Below the pieces are notes generated by a model that saw only the letters and a list, made by a program, of their open reading frames with translations, ran no database searches and was not told the DNA's origin. A stretch of DNA of 42,598 nucleotides from positions 38,716 through 81,313 of the forward strand of contig CAJOIQ010000020.1 in the NCBI GenBank assembly GCA_905234795.1, in the 5' to 3' direction. Source of the stretch: an uncultured Bacteroidales bacterium. Its GTDB lineage: Bacteria > Bacteroidota > Bacteroidia > Bacteroidales > UBA932. Position numbers and translations under genes: made by a program. Below are positions 42,135 through 42,598 of the stretch, one piece after another (positions within the stretch are counted from its first letter, which is position 1; the number at the start of each line of letters is the position of its first letter).

Positions 42135-42509
42135 ATGGGCAACGAGTTAACTAATCTGTACGGGGAACCGACAATTAAGATACTGGCACGGTGTTATTCC
42201 CCCCTTACGGGTCACTTTCAGAGCACCAATTTCGCCAACGAGATATGGGTATTTGAACCGTACAGAAAGATTTCCATCAGAGGTGTGGTGTATGATTTCT
42301 CTCAGATTACAGGGTATTCTTTGTCTGTGAATAATCAGATAGTGAGCTCAAACACAAAAACATCTACGGGTAGTGCCTTAGGAAGAGCAGCTTTAGGAGG
42401 GGCGTTGTTCGGTCCTGTTGGAGCTATTATTGGGGCCGGTACAGCAAAGCAGACAACAGAGTATGAAACAGAAGACAAGACCGTGATCACTTTATTCACC
42501 TTTAGATGA
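42135..42509 (+). CDS. small protein with C-terminal glycine-zipper helix, unknown
   Basis: A 124-residue protein. The first 75 residues look like a soluble beta-rich domain (ILARCYSPLTGHFQSTNFANEIWVFEPYRKISIRGVVYDFSQITGYSLSVNNQIVSS). Residues 76-104 (GSALGRAALGGALFGPVGAIIGAGTAK) form a glycine-zipper hydrophobic segment, as seen in small phage and accessory proteins that insert in membranes; a polar tail follows (EYETEDKTVITLFTF), ending in a short strand. Codons are less GC-biased than in the core genes. No family recognised; it may be transferred DNA. Confidence 0.6.
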   Translation: MGNELTNLYGEPTIKILARCYSPLTGHFQSTNFANEIWVFEPYRKISIRGVVYDFSQITGYSLSVNNQIVSSNTKTSTGSALGRAALGGALFGPVGAIIGAGTAKQTTEYETEDKTVITLFTFR

Positions 42510-42529
42510 TACCAAAAGTAGCACTACAT

Positions 42530-42598
42530 TCACGAGGCCAGGACCTTCTTCCGGAAGTCGCTGATTTTCAGGCTTGCGGGGATGGTCTCGCCCAGGAG
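42530..42598 (-). CDS. 3' end of an unidentified minus-strand gene (partial)
   Basis: On the minus strand an open frame enters from the window edge and reads LLGETIPASLKISDFRKKVLAS before a TGA at 42532-42530. The codon use is again of the GC-biased core type, unlike the two preceding genes, which suggests that a conserved gene resumes here. There are only 22 residues, so the product cannot be named. Confidence 0.4.
   Translation of the reverse strand, partial: LLGETIPASLKISDFRKKVLAS

Overview
The window is a gene-dense, GC-rich chromosomal segment of an uncultured-looking Bacteroidota, most likely order Bacteroidales. The evidence is the repeated promoter box TAnnTTTG (several copies with TTTG 19-20 bases upstream), the near absence of Shine-Dalgarno sequences, and Bacteroidota-typical families or gene orders: a long NusB followed by YajC, YbbR and CoaE, the DUF5606-type protein, the DUF3276/PUR-type protein, RNase Y next to ZapA, and the TamB-like giant. 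A gut lineage related to Rikenellaceae or UBA932/Cryptobacteroides is possible on base composition alone; that is a guess.

Layout. (1) 1-1746, minus strand: a 3'-truncated GAPDH gene broken by an apparent 10-base deletion, gmhA, and a small outer-membrane barrel gene with its own promoter and terminator. (2) 1870-9664, plus: one tight operon rnhA-pdxA-WYL regulator-S9 peptidase lipoprotein-recG-lactonase-like lipoprotein. (3) 9740-14004, plus: gdhA translationally coupled to a 970-residue receiver/ATP-grasp protein, closed by hairpins. (4) 14114-15658, minus: a COG2509-like FAD oxidoreductase, divergent from (5) 15738-26204, plus: tsaD-tamB-SAM methyltransferase-mtaB-PhnP-like hydrolase-BASS transporter-acyltransferase. 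TsaD makes t6A37 and MtaB thiomethylates it, so two steps of one tRNA modification pathway share this operon. (6) 26408-33604, minus: nusB-yajC-ybbR-coaE-DUF5606-rimO-lipoprotein, then pckA from its own promoter. (7) 33689-36959, plus: PUR-family protein, amidohydrolase and two tandem purine nucleoside phosphorylases, a purine-salvage set. (8) 37003-41587, minus: zapB-like, zapA, a structured RNA that resembles 6S RNA, rny, and a CPA2-type antiporter. (9) 41588-42598: a more AT-rich tail with two orphan small proteins and the end of an unidentified minus-strand gene.

Most of the window is conserved housekeeping content. The most unusual observations are a 162-base (54-codon) palindromic element with 27-base terminal inverted repeats sitting in frame inside mtaB; a patch of foreign-looking codon use just downstream of it; a purine nucleoside phosphorylase pair in which copy two carries Asp where copy one has the purine-specifying Asn; the zapA-rny structured RNA; the broken gapA; and two promoters so close to their start codons that the transcripts should be leaderless. 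There is no gene-free stretch longer than 300 bases, and no CRISPR array, rRNA, convincing tRNA or insertion sequence with transposase was seen.
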